From an uncultured Prevotella sp. (GTDB taxonomy: Bacteria; Bacteroidota; Bacteroidia; Bacteroidales; Bacteroidaceae), in assembly GCA_900318625.1 (NCBI GenBank), contig ONLG01000011.1:1-44511 (forward strand): a stretch of DNA of 44,511 nucleotides. Direction: 5' to 3'. Positions 25,748-33,089 of this stretch are shown here, one piece after another. The notes beneath the pieces were generated by a model. The model made no database searches. It worked only from the letters and a program-made list of their open reading frames with translations, and had not been told where the DNA came from. Numbering within the stretch: position 1 is the stretch's first letter; every line of letters begins with the position of its first letter. The translations under genes and the position numbers were made by a program.

Positions 25748-25755
25748 CAAAGTTA
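25748..25755 (-). promoter_or_regulatory. -7 element of the SH3b/SPOR-like gene
   Basis: TAACTTTG on the minus strand followed by CGG. It decides the gene start: initiation near 25741 excludes the ATG at 25745 and favours 25694. Confidence 0.6.
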
Positions 25756-25838
25756 AGCTTTTCCTACAAACAAGCCACACCTTTGCTGCATTTATTTTCA
25801 GCACCGGTTAATGTGGAGAAGCTATGAAATGGAAAAGT

Positions 25839-25919
25839 AATATGGGCCATATTACTGACTAATATGGGCCATATTACCGACTAATATGGGCCATATTACC
25901 GACCAATATGGGCCATATT
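25839..25919. repeat. AATATG array 2 (four 22-bp units)
   Basis: Units AATATGGGCCATATT start at 25839, 25861, 25883 and 25905, exact 22-bp period, spacers ACTGACT, ACCGACT and ACCGACC, preceded by GGAAAAGT. The last unit ends two bases before the tyrA stop codon (25922-25924), so the array forms the 3' flank of the phe/tyr operon. Confidence 0.92.
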
Positions 25920-25921
25920 GC

Positions 25922-26701
25922 TCACCGTCCGAGCACGTTGCTGCGTATCTTCGTGAGATATTGCTTCATGCCCTCGGCATCTTTTTCGTCGATTATCTCG
26001 AGCAGCTGCTTTAGCTCGGTGCGTATCTGAGCCACCTGGTCGTGGGTGTAGGGGTTGAAGAGTATCTCCTGAAGCAGGTAGTCGTCTTCGCTGAGCACTC
26101 CCTTGGCTATGCGCATATGGCGCTTGAAGGTTGTACCCGGCGCATCCTGAGGCTTCATCACGGCTGCGAAGACAAATGTAGACACAAACGGAATACTCAG
26201 CGAATAGGCCACGGTGCGGTCGTGTTCGTCGAAAGTGTACTCATAGATGTTGAGCCCAAGGCGGCCATAGACATCCTTGAAGAAGCAGCGGCCCATATAG
26301 TTGCCCTCGGTTATGATGATGGCGTTCTCTTCATGGAGCTGGTTGAGGTTGGCAAACGTTGGGCCGAACATCGGGTGCGTGCTCACGTAGGCCATGCCTG
26401 CCTGCTCGTACCACTCCTTGAGTCCGGTCTTCACGGAGGCGATGTCGCTCAGTATGCAGTCCTTTGGCAGATAGGGCAGCACCTCTTCAAAGGCCGGTAT
26501 GGTGTATTTCACGGTCACGGCATTGATTACCAACTCGGGCCTGAAGGCCTCAATCTCTTCCAACTGCTGGAAGCGCAGGCAGTTGTATGTGAAGCGCAGT
26601 CTTCGCGGATCTTTCTCGAAGACTGCCACTTCGTGTTCAAAGCTCAGCAGGTCGATGAAGAAACTTCCCATCTTTCCTGCTCCAAGTATAAGGATTTTCA
26701 T
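25922..26701 (-). CDS. tyrA: Prephenate dehydrogenase
   Basis: I start at the ATG at 26701 (MKILILGAGKMGSFFIDLLS), where the Rossmann NAD-binding motif GAGKMG begins. Upstream in-frame codons run through a G-rich repeat and have no homology. The 259-residue enzyme converts prephenate to 4-hydroxyphenylpyruvate in tyrosine synthesis. Catalytic-region motifs: SDIASVKTGLKEWYEQAG, VSTHPMFGPTF (family histidine) and DEHDRTVAYSLSIPF. It is the last gene of the phe/tyr operon; the G-rich hairpins at 26712-26741 and 26844-26873 separate it from the DAHP synthase gene. Confidence 0.9.
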   Translation of the reverse strand: MKILILGAGKMGSFFIDLLSFEHEVAVFEKDPRRLRFTYNCLRFQQLEEIEAFRPELVINAVTVKYTIPAFEEVLPYLPKDCILSDIASVKTGLKEWYEQAGMAYVSTHPMFGPTFANLNQLHEENAIIITEGNYMGRCFFKDVYGRLGLNIYEYTFDEHDRTVAYSLSIPFVSTFVFAAVMKPQDAPGTTFKRHMRIAKGVLSEDDYLLQEILFNPYTHDQVAQIRTELKQLLEIIDEKDAEGMKQYLTKIRSNVLGR

Positions 26702-26711
26702 TGTAATAAAG

Positions 26712-26741
26712 CCCACCCCCATCCCCTCCCCAAGGGAGGGG
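26712..26741. repeat. C-rich/G-rich hairpin repeat, copy A
   Basis: CCCACCCCCATCCCCTCCCC joined to AAGGGAGGGG: an 8-bp hairpin plus a run whose opposite strand has four closely spaced G-tracts. It lies just upstream of the tyrA ATG. Confidence 0.8.
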
Positions 26742-26843
26742 CGACCGACTGCCGCACCGGGGGCTTTGATAATAATTAAACCATCAATGTTATTTAGTTG
26801 CAAACGTGCTACATACAGACAAGAGAGGCTCCCTACCCCATCA

Positions 26844-26873
26844 CCCCTCCCTTGGGGAGGGGCTGGGGGTGGG
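26844..26873. repeat. C-rich/G-rich hairpin repeat, copy B
   Basis: CCCCTCCCTTGGGGAGGGG followed by CTGGGGGTGGG, the mirror orientation of copy A, 3 bp past the DAHP synthase stop codon. Confidence 0.85.
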
Positions 26874-26875
26874 TA

Positions 26876-27940
26876 TTACTTGTTTATTATCTCAAGCTGC
26901 TGGCGCACGCTTTCCTCGTGGATTTCCTCGAAGATGTGGGCCACGGTTTCGGGCGACAAGCCGCACAGCGAGCCTTGAGCTCCGCGCTTTTCGAGTATCT
27001 CGTTGTAGCGGTTGGTCTGCAGCACGGTCATGTTGTGCTCCTTCTTGTACTGCCCTATCTCGCGGCATACGCGCATACGCTTGGCCAGCAGGTTCATCAG
27101 CTCATTGTCGAGTTCGTCTATCTGCTTGCGCAATGTCTGTATGCCCTCTGTGGTAACGCTGTGGTCGCGGATGACGAGCAGCGAGAGTATGTAGTCGAGC
27201 ACGTCGGGAGTGACCTGCTGCTTGGCATCGCTCCATGCTTCGTCGGGCGAGCAGTGGCTCTCCACGATGAGTCCCTCGAAGCCCAGGTCCATAGCCTGCT
27301 GGCAGAGCGGAGCAATTAGTTCGCGTCGGCCACCGATGTGGCTGGGGTCGCTGATGATGGGCAGCTGCGGATAGCGGCGCTTCAGCTCGATTGGAATCTG
27401 CCACATGGGCAGGTTGCGGTAGATCTTCTTGTCGTAGCTCGAGAAGCCACGATGGATGGCTCCCAGACGCTTCACACCAGCCTGATTGATGCGTTCGAGT
27501 GCGCCCACCCACAGCTCGAGGTCGGGGTTGACAGGGTTTTTCACGAACACGGGAATGTCAACTCCCCTGAGCGAGTCGGCCAGAGCCTGCATTGCGAAGG
27601 GGTTGGCACTGGTGCGCGCGCCCACCCACAGTATGTCGATGCCGTATTTCAGTGCCAGCTCCACGTGCTCGGGGGTAGCCACTTCGGTAGAAACGAGCAT
27701 TCCCGTTTCCTGTTTCACCTGCTGCATCCAGGGCAGAGCTTTCTCGCCGTTGCCCTCGAAGCCGCCGGGCTTGGTGCGTGGCTTCCACACTCCGGCACGG
27801 AAGTTGTGGCATCCCTTGGCAGCGAGCTGCCTTGCGGTGGTCATCACTTGCTCCTCGGTTTCAGCCGAACAGGGGCCTGCTATCACAAAGGGGCGTTCGT
27901 TGTCGCTCGGAAGATTGAGCTTTTCAAGTTCCAGTTCCAT
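26876..27940 (-). CDS. Bifunctional DAHP synthase / chorismate mutase
   Basis: The 354-residue fusion has an N-terminal DAHP synthase of the KDO8P-like type (residues about 15-260: PFVIAGPCSAETEEQVM, FRAGVWKPRTKPGGFEG, WVGARTSANPFAMQ, PIISDPSHIGGRRELI, GLIVESHCSPDEAWSDA). The C-terminal AroQ-type chorismate mutase spans about residues 265-350 (LRKQIDELDNELMNLLAKRM, REIGQYKKEHNM, NRYNEIL). It makes DAHP from PEP and erythrose-4-phosphate and prephenate from chorismate. It sits between the aminotransferase and tyrA in the attenuator-controlled operon; the mutase probably also gives allosteric control. Confidence 0.93.
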   Translation of the reverse strand: MELELEKLNLPSDNERPFVIAGPCSAETEEQVMTTARQLAAKGCHNFRAGVWKPRTKPGGFEGNGEKALPWMQQVKQETGMLVSTEVATPEHVELALKYGIDILWVGARTSANPFAMQALADSLRGVDIPVFVKNPVNPDLELWVGALERINQAGVKRLGAIHRGFSSYDKKIYRNLPMWQIPIELKRRYPQLPIISDPSHIGGRRELIAPLCQQAMDLGFEGLIVESHCSPDEAWSDAKQQVTPDVLDYILSLLVIRDHSVTTEGIQTLRKQIDELDNELMNLLAKRMRVCREIGQYKKEHNMTVLQTNRYNEILEKRGAQGSLCGLSPETVAHIFEEIHEESVRQQLEIINK

Positions 27941-27952
27941 TTCTTTCTTAGT

Positions 27953-29137
27953 TTATTTTGTTGTTTTTATGTTGTTTGTCATTGTCACTATACGTTCGAG
28001 AGCCTCCTCCATACGCTCGTCTTTGGCGCAGAGCGAGATGCGAATGTAGCGTTCGCCGTTGCTGCCGAAGATGAATCCCGGGGTGATAAACACGCGGGCT
28101 TCGTGGAGCACCTGTTCGGTGAGCTGCTCCACATTGTCGTAGGAGTCGGGGATGCGCCCCCAGAGGAACATACCCACCTGCTCAGCATCGAACGTGCAGC
28201 CGAGAGCCTTCATGATGCGCTCGGCAATGTCGCGGCGGCGGCGGTAGGTGGCGATGTTGGCCTCGCGGTGCCACTGCTCGGTGTTGCCGGTCAGCGCCTC
28301 GGCGGCGGCAAGCTGTATGCCGCGGAACGTTCCGCTGTCGATATTGCTCTTCACCTTGAGTATCCACGAAATCATCGTGGCATTGCTCACGCACATTCCC
28401 ACACGCCAGCCGGGCATATTGTGGCTCTTCGACATAGAGTTGAACTCAATGCAGCAGTCCTTTGCTCCCGGCACCTGCATCAGCGAGAGATGCTCTTCGC
28501 TGAGGATGAACGAGTAGGGATTGTCGTTCACCACTACAATGTCGTGGCTGCGTGCAAAGCTGACGAGCTTCTCGTAGGTCTCGCGGCGTGCCTTTCCGCC
28601 TGTGGGCATATTGGGATAGTTAGTCCACATGAGCTTCACGCCCGTGAGGTCCATGCGCTCCAGCGCGTCAAAGTCGGGCTGCCATCCGTCGTTTTCCCGC
28701 AAATCATAGTTCACCACTTCTGCTCCGAGCAGTCGTGAGAGCGACGTGTAGGTGGGATAACCGGGGTTGGGCACGAGCACTTTGTCGCCGGGATTGACAA
28801 GGGCGAGCGTCACGTGCAGTATGCCCTCCTTGCTTCCGATAAGCGGAAGCACCTCTGTGGCGGCATCGAGGCTCACTCCGTACCAGCGGTCATAGAAGGC
28901 GGCGATGGCCTGCCGCAGCTCGGGAGTTCCCATAGTGGGCTGATAGCCGTGGGCCGACGGGGTGCGGGCCACCTCGCAGAGCTTGTCCACGGTCTGTTGC
29001 GAGGGCGGCATATCGGGACTGCCGATAGCCAGACTGATGATGTCGAGGCCCTCCTTGTTGAGCCGGGCCACCTCTTTTAGCTTACGCGAGAAGTAGTACT
29101 CCTCTACCTTCTGTAGTCTGTTTGCTGGTTGTATCAT
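27953..29137 (-). CDS. PLP-dependent aminotransferase (class I/II)
   Basis: The 394-residue enzyme has the class I layout: VLVPNPGYPTYTSLSRLLGA, MLWTNYPNMPTGGKARR-like substrate region (LMWTNYPNMPTGG), VVVNDNPYSFIL, and the PLP lysine in FNSMSKSHNMPGWRVGMCVS. Bacteroidetes homologues are annotated as aspartate/LL-diaminopimelate-type aminotransferases. Here, between pheA and the DAHP synthase/chorismate mutase, it most likely transaminates phenylpyruvate and 4-hydroxyphenylpyruvate to Phe and Tyr; that substrate choice is from context. Confidence 0.9.
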   Translation of the reverse strand: MIQPANRLQKVEEYYFSRKLKEVARLNKEGLDIISLAIGSPDMPPSQQTVDKLCEVARTPSAHGYQPTMGTPELRQAIAAFYDRWYGVSLDAATEVLPLIGSKEGILHVTLALVNPGDKVLVPNPGYPTYTSLSRLLGAEVVNYDLRENDGWQPDFDALERMDLTGVKLMWTNYPNMPTGGKARRETYEKLVSFARSHDIVVVNDNPYSFILSEEHLSLMQVPGAKDCCIEFNSMSKSHNMPGWRVGMCVSNATMISWILKVKSNIDSGTFRGIQLAAAEALTGNTEQWHREANIATYRRRRDIAERIMKALGCTFDAEQVGMFLWGRIPDSYDNVEQLTEQVLHEARVFITPGFIFGSNGERYIRISLCAKDERMEEALERIVTMTNNIKTTK

Positions 29138-29196
29138 TGTTTTCTAATTCTTAATTCACAATGCTTAATTCATAATTGGGCTTCCGCCGAATTTCT

Positions 29197-29227
29197 CCCC
29201 CTCCCTTGGGGAGGGGACGGGGGTGGG
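29197..29227. repeat. C-rich/G-rich hairpin repeat, copy C
   Basis: CCCCCTCCCTTGGGGAGGGG followed by ACGGGGGTGGG, between the pheA stop (29236) and the aminotransferase start (29137), inside the phe/tyr operon. Confidence 0.85.
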
Positions 29228-29235
29228 TATTCGCC

Positions 29236-30066
29236 TCAGCTTTCCTTGTATTCTCCCAGTATGCGCAGCTCCTTGGTCAGGGGCGTTATGGCATCTATCG
29301 ACTGGCGGTAGCGCGTGAGGTTGCTGTAGGTCACGTCTACGTAGAACATATACTCCCACTCGTGGCCTATGATTGGCAGCGACTGTATCTTAGTCATGTT
29401 GATGTTGTAGAACGAAAGTATCGTGAGCACCTTCGAGAGCGACCCTTCCTCGTGGGGCAGCGAGAACACAAGGCTGGCCTTGTTGGTTTCTTCGAGGGGG
29501 CGCAGAAAGTCGGCCTTCTGCGGATTAGAGGCTATGAGGAAGCGCGTGAAGTTGTGCTTGTTGTCCTCGATGGCATCTTCGAGCACCTTCAGACCGTACA
29601 TCTTGGCAGCCTCGGCATTGCAGATGGCAGCCCATCCGCGGCACTGGTGCCTGGCGATATATGCTGCTGCTCCGGCTGTGTCTTCGGCCTCAACCGCCTT
29701 CAGTTGCGGATGATTGGCCAGAAAGTTGCGGCACTGCATCAGTGCCACCGGGTGGGAGTGTACCTCCTGCAGCGTTTCCCACGTGTCGTCGGGCAGGCAG
29801 CAGATGCAGTGGCGTATGTGCAGCCTGTGCTCTCCCACCACCGTGGTGCCCGACTGGCGCAGAAGCTCGTAGTTGTGGAGCAGCGAACCGGCAATGGTAT
29901 TCTCGATGGCGAGCATTGCTATGGCCGTGGGGTCGCGACGAACGTTCTCAAACACCTGCTCGAACGTCTGGCAGCAGATCAGCTGTATCTGCTCGCCCTC
30001 GTAGTACTGATGGGCTGCTATGTCGTGGAACGACCCCAGTTCGCCTTGTATTGCTATTCTCTTCAT
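29236..30066 (-). CDS. pheA: Prephenate dehydratase
   Basis: The 276-residue monofunctional enzyme converts prephenate to phenylpyruvate. The catalytic domain begins IQGELGSFHDIAAHQYY and contains AIENTIAGSLLHNYELL and the family HNFTRFLI motif near residue 165. The C-terminal ACT domain (ASLVFSLPHEEGSLSKVLTI, KIQSLPIIGHEWEYMFYV) usually binds phenylalanine; it carries SLPI where the classic ESRP motif is found. It is the first structural gene of the operon and lies behind the Phe/Tyr attenuator. Confidence 0.94.
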   Translation of the reverse strand: MKRIAIQGELGSFHDIAAHQYYEGEQIQLICCQTFEQVFENVRRDPTAIAMLAIENTIAGSLLHNYELLRQSGTTVVGEHRLHIRHCICCLPDDTWETLQEVHSHPVALMQCRNFLANHPQLKAVEAEDTAGAAAYIARHQCRGWAAICNAEAAKMYGLKVLEDAIEDNKHNFTRFLIASNPQKADFLRPLEETNKASLVFSLPHEEGSLSKVLTILSFYNINMTKIQSLPIIGHEWEYMFYVDVTYSNLTRYRQSIDAITPLTKELRILGEYKES

Positions 30067-30087
30067 ATTCGCTCTGATATAAAAGAA

Positions 30088-30118
30088 AACCCCGCTTCCT
30101 TGTCAGTGAAGCAGGGTT
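30088..30118 (-). terminator. Attenuator terminator before pheA
   Basis: On the transcript AACCCTGCTTC (30118-30108) pairs with GAAGCGGGGTT (30098-30088), 11 bp with one U-G pair and a 9-base loop, followed by TTTCTTTTA. It lies 22 bp before the pheA ATG, in the leader rather than after a gene. Its left arm is also complementary to the leader segment 30172-30163. Confidence 0.9.
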
Positions 30119-30172
30119 GGCTTTATATTTAATGTTTTTATGTTAGTTTTACTACGCAACTTCCTGCTTCAC
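30106..30172 (-). promoter_or_regulatory. Antiterminator of the phe/tyr attenuator
   Basis: GTGAAGCAGG (30172-30163), in the last codons of the leader peptide, is the exact complement of CCTGCTTCAC (30115-30106), which covers the terminator's left arm. The 10-bp antiterminator and the terminator therefore exclude each other. A ribosome stalled at the Tyr/Phe codons leaves the first segment free; one reaching the UAG at 30154-30152 would cover it. Confidence 0.88.
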
Positions 30173-30226
30173 ATTCTCTGCAAAGTAAAAGTAAAAGCCG
30201 TAAAAGTATGCGTAAGACTGGTTCAT
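30152..30226 (-). CDS. Phe/Tyr-rich leader peptide of the pheA operon
   Basis: A 24-codon frame starts at the ATG at 30226 and ends with TAG at 30154-30152. Its residues 5-15 read YAYFYGFYFYF: five Tyr and four Phe codons in eleven. It then continues AENVKQEVA. It lies about 23 bases after the predicted mRNA start, is preceded by AAAGGACATCACAA, and is followed by mutually exclusive antiterminator and terminator stems and then pheA. This is the standard layout of amino-acid-operon attenuation: scarcity of charged tRNA-Phe or tRNA-Tyr stalls the ribosome and lets transcription continue. It is too short for ordinary gene callers. Confidence 0.9.
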   Translation of the reverse strand: MNQSYAYFYGFYFYFAENVKQEVA

Positions 30227-30255
30227 TTGTGATGTCCTTTATTGTTTAACGGTTG

Positions 30256-30287
30256 CAAAATTATAACTTTCTGCCATAACCTGCAAA
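30256..30287 (-). promoter_or_regulatory. Promoter of the phe/tyr operon
   Basis: Minus strand: TTTG (30287-30284), 20 bases, TAATTTTG (30263-30256), matching the Bacteroidetes consensus exactly. Initiation is expected near 30249. Confidence 0.85.
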
Positions 30288-30298
30288 CAATTTGAAAG

Positions 30299-30332
30299 AA
30301 AAAAGCAAGAAAAAGTTACTTTCCTTGCTTTT
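30299..30332 (-). terminator. Terminator of the TPR-protein gene
   Basis: On the minus strand AAAAGCAAGGAAAG pairs with TTTTTCTTGCTTTT and runs on into TTCTTTC. It lies 20 bp past the TPR gene stop and insulates the phe/tyr promoter that follows at once. Confidence 0.75.
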
Positions 30333-30351
30333 GCAGTAGCTTTGCCACGGC

Positions 30352-31227
30352 CTAAACAGCCAGCGGATTGCCATCTCTATATGCCTGGCGAACTTTCTGT
30401 TCTATGTCTTCGCCCCCGTCCTGACTGCCATCGGTGCCCTCGGCAGGCTGCAACTCGCTCACCTTGTCGCGGTCGGCCTGGGCTTCTGCCTCATTGCCAA
30501 GGGCCTCATGCTGCTCGGCACGCTCGCGATAGGCATCGATATTGAACGGATTGAGCTCTATTACCTTATTATATATGTCCACCGCCTGTTGCCTGCTGCC
30601 GCGAGCCACCATGATGCGGGCCTGCAGCAACATCACATCCTCGTTCTCGGGGACATGGTCGGCAAGCCATTCGGCATCGGCCAGAGCCTCGTCGAGCTGC
30701 CCGGTGGCGAGCAGAGTCTGGCCGCGAAGCAGGTATGCCTCGGCATAGTCGGGCTGCAGGGCAATGGCACGGGTGAGCATAGCCACGGTGTTTGCGTCGT
30801 CGCCCTGTCCTTGCGAAGCCTGTGCGTAGAGCAGATAGACCACCGCCTGGCTGTCGTCGATGAGCATGGCGCGCTCGCAGGCATCGCCCATTGCCTGATA
30901 GTTCTCCATCATATAGGCCACCTGGGCTATGCGCACAAACACCGACTGGTTGTCGGGCTGCGCCTCGGCTATCACCTGCAGCTCGTCGTTGGCCGCAAGC
31001 AGCTCGCCGGTACGTATGAGCGACTGCGACAGATAGTCGCGCACCTCAAGGTCTTCGCTCAGCTCCAGGGCATGGCGGAAGCAGCGGATGGCATGGCCCC
31101 ACTGCCCCATCTTCATGGCTTTCACGCCGTCGTACTTCAGTATGTCGAAGTCGCGGGCCGCCGCCTCTTGCTTTTCTTGCTCGGTGGGTTCCTCCTTACC
31201 TCCGAAAAGTCGTTTAAAAAAGTTCAT
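30352..31227 (-). CDS. TPR-repeat protein
   Basis: The 291-residue protein has no signal peptide; it begins MNFFKRLFGGKEEPTEQEKQ. About six tetratricopeptide repeats cover residues 30-240 (GVKAMKMGQWGHAIRCFRHA, VRIAQVAYMMENYQAMGDAC, AIALQPDYAEAYLLRGQTLL, VIELNPFNIDAYRERAEQHE). The C-terminus is acidic. A cytoplasmic or membrane-associated protein-binding scaffold is likely; partner unknown. Upstream, 31236-31295 is an odd GGTCTT/AAGGACC repeat element. Confidence 0.88.
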   Translation of the reverse strand: MNFFKRLFGGKEEPTEQEKQEAAARDFDILKYDGVKAMKMGQWGHAIRCFRHALELSEDLEVRDYLSQSLIRTGELLAANDELQVIAEAQPDNQSVFVRIAQVAYMMENYQAMGDACERAMLIDDSQAVVYLLYAQASQGQGDDANTVAMLTRAIALQPDYAEAYLLRGQTLLATGQLDEALADAEWLADHVPENEDVMLLQARIMVARGSRQQAVDIYNKVIELNPFNIDAYRERAEQHEALGNEAEAQADRDKVSELQPAEGTDGSQDGGEDIEQKVRQAYRDGNPLAV

Positions 31228-31235
31228 TTGGGGAT

Positions 31236-31295
31236 GGGATTTTTGGGTCTTTTAGGGTCTTCAAGGACTTTAAGGACCTTAAAGACCTCTGGGTT
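31236..31295. repeat. Short degenerate GGTCTT/AAGGACC repeat element
   Basis: Successive elements GGGTCTTTTAGGGTCTT, CAAGGACTTTAAGGACC and TTAAAGACCTCTGGG form direct and inverted copies of a GGTCCTT-like word in the spacer between two minus-strand genes. Confidence 0.5.
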
Positions 31296-31307
31296 ATTAT
31301 GTGGAAA

Positions 31308-31889
31308 TCACCTTATCAGTTCCTCGTAGTCGGCACGGGGTATGATGTCGGTGCGCACCATCTCTCCCCAGTGGTCGCTGATGACCTGCGGCTGCAACCC
31401 CACGGCCTTGTAGCGCTGGAAGCCAAACTTGCTGTTGATGTAGCCGTCGGAGCCGTCGCGCGCTATGATATAGCAGTACAGAGTCTGCAGGTAGCCCACT
31501 ATCTGCTCGCCTTTCTTTACCGGCTCGCTGAGCCACTGCTGCTGCGGAATGACGCACGAGAGCACTTCGGCCTTGGGATAGGTCTTCACAAAGCTGTCCA
31601 TGCAGAGCTGGCGTATCTCTATTCCGTCGGCTTCCTTGTATAGGTTGGTATCATAGAGCGGCATATAGTAGGTGCCGCCCACCTTGTGCTCGCCCCGATG
31701 GCTGCGCGTCAGCTTGTCGGCCAGGTCGGTGGCGGTGCCGGCCACGCCGTCGCGGGTCTTCTTCCAGATGTTCGACAGCACCGTGCCAACGTTCTTCTTC
31801 TCCTTCACCGGTGCGGCATTAGTTTTCTGTGCCTGCGCCGAAAGGCCGGCAAGCAATGCCACGGACAAAACAAATAACACTCGTTTCAT
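31308..31889 (-). CDS. Secreted protein of unknown function
   Basis: The 193-residue protein has a signal peptide (MKRVLFVLSVALLAGLSAQA, cleavage near AQAQK), a short Lys-rich linker, and an unrecognised domain (GEHKVGGTYYMPLYDTNLYK, SCVIPQQQWLSEPVKKGEQI, GYLQTLYCYIIARDGSDGYI). It has its own promoter at 31935-31966. I see no catalytic motif and do not recognise the family. Confidence 0.8.
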   Translation of the reverse strand: MKRVLFVLSVALLAGLSAQAQKTNAAPVKEKKNVGTVLSNIWKKTRDGVAGTATDLADKLTRSHRGEHKVGGTYYMPLYDTNLYKEADGIEIRQLCMDSFVKTYPKAEVLSCVIPQQQWLSEPVKKGEQIVGYLQTLYCYIIARDGSDGYINSKFGFQRYKAVGLQPQVISDHWGEMVRTDIIPRADYEELIR

Positions 31890-31934
31890 ATAAGATACTT
31901 GATTCTAAGTGAATTGTTGAGGTTAATACTGATG

Positions 31935-31966
31935 CAAATTTACCACTATCATTCCTTTTCTCCAAA
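31935..31966 (-). promoter_or_regulatory. Promoter of the secreted-protein gene
   Basis: Minus strand: TTTG (31966-31963), 20 bases, TAAATTTG (31942-31935). Confidence 0.65.
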
Positions 31967-32012
31967 TCCTCAGTGCAAAAAACATGAAGCTGCTGCTATG
32001 CTTTTGAAAGGT

Positions 32013-32049
32013 AATATGAGTCATATTACCGACCAATATGAGTCATATT
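32013..32049. repeat. AATATG array 3 (two 22-bp units)
   Basis: AATATGAGTCATATT starts at 32013 and 32035 with spacer ACCGACC, preceded by GAAAGGT and followed by ACTCACCC. A variant C-rich/G-rich hairpin (CCCCTCACCAAGTGAGGGG) follows at about 32066-32085. Confidence 0.9.
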
Positions 32050-32154
32050 ACTCACCCATCCCCGGCCCCTCACCAAGTGAGGGGGGCTTCGAGGGGGCAT
32101 CGAAGGCACGCGGATGAGAACAATCCGCAACACAACTTAAAAAGGTTTAAAACA

Positions 32155-32186
32155 TTTGGCGGTGTGGAGGCTATGGTTTACTTTTG
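32155..32186 (+). promoter_or_regulatory. Promoter of the outer-membrane protein gene at 32213
   Basis: TTTG (32155-32158), 20 bases, TACTTTTG (32179-32186). Initiation near 32193 excludes the longer in-frame ATG at 32156. Confidence 0.75.
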
Positions 32187-32212
32187 CATTAGATAAACCA
32201 AAAGGTAATGAT

Positions 32213-33076
32213 ATGAAGACTGTTATCACAGGTTTGATGGCATTGGTATGGTCGCTGGGGCTTCATGCGCAGGTGGCCGACACGGCAGCGGTGGCCCCGG
32301 AGGTGATGCCGATAGAGTCGCCAGAGCTGCACGGCGCGAGAGAAGCCACCGAAGAGGAGAAGGCTATGGCGCGCGAACTGGCCCGCGACCAGCGCAACCA
32401 GCAGCAGACACGCTTCCTCAGATACGATGCAAACGGCTTCACACAGTTGGACAGCCTGACCGTGAAGATACACGAACCGGCTGAAACACCTGCCGAAGAC
32501 TACTATATGCCGGAATATCCGCTCTATGCCCTGAGCCACGGCTTTGCCCCCTGGGAACTTCACAAGGGGCTAAACGTCAACCTCGGAGCCTCGGTGAGTG
32601 CTGGCTTCGGCAGTGGTGCCGTCGGCGGAGCAGCCTTCACACAGGATGTCAACCTGATGTACGTCACCCAGCTGTCGGCAAAAGCCTCGCTTGCTGTTGG
32701 TGGCTATCTGAGCAATACGCTGTGGAACGGCAGCAACTATACTGTTGCCGGACTGACGGCTATGCTGAACTATCGCTTCAACGAGCACTGGAGCGCATAC
32801 GCCTTTGTGCAGAAAGCTTTCACATCGGGCAACATAAGCCCGTGGCGCGCTGTATATCCCTTCGGCCACTACGGGGGCTACTATGGCATGGGAGCATGGG
32901 GACGGCCCGTTGGCTACTGGGCTTTGGACTCGCGAATGATGGACCGCTTCGGTGCCGGAGTGCGCTACGACTTCAACAACCACAGCTTCATTCAGATACA
33001 GGTAGAGGTTGACCGTGTGCCCACGGGACGCACCGGCTTCTACAACCACAACCGCTACGACTACCCGGTTAGGTAG
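32213..33076 (+). CDS. Outer-membrane beta-barrel-like protein
   Basis: The ATG at 32213 follows the promoter and gives a signal peptide (MKTVITGLMALVWSLGLHAQ). An acidic/charged helical stretch follows (EATEEEKAMARELARDQRNQ). From about residue 115 there are aromatic amphipathic strands typical of a barrel (LHKGLNVNLGASVSAGFGSG, GLTAMLNYRFNEHWSAYAFV, FGAGVRYDFNNHSFIQIQVE). A Gly/Tyr-rich loop reads FGHYGGYYGMGAWGRPVGYW. 287 residues. Function unknown; an outer-membrane location is inferred. It converges on the copper ATPase gene 13 bp away. Confidence 0.8.
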   Translation: MKTVITGLMALVWSLGLHAQVADTAAVAPEVMPIESPELHGAREATEEEKAMARELARDQRNQQQTRFLRYDANGFTQLDSLTVKIHEPAETPAEDYYMPEYPLYALSHGFAPWELHKGLNVNLGASVSAGFGSGAVGGAAFTQDVNLMYVTQLSAKASLAVGGYLSNTLWNGSNYTVAGLTAMLNYRFNEHWSAYAFVQKAFTSGNISPWRAVYPFGHYGGYYGMGAWGRPVGYWALDSRMMDRFGAGVRYDFNNHSFIQIQVEVDRVPTGRTGFYNHNRYDYPVR

Positions 33077-33089
33077 ACGTAGCGGATTT

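Noticed and set aside
27338-30132. Long + strand frames opposite the DAHP synthase, aminotransferase and pheA genes
   Set aside because: Shadow frames of recognised enzymes; their composition follows the complementary codons.
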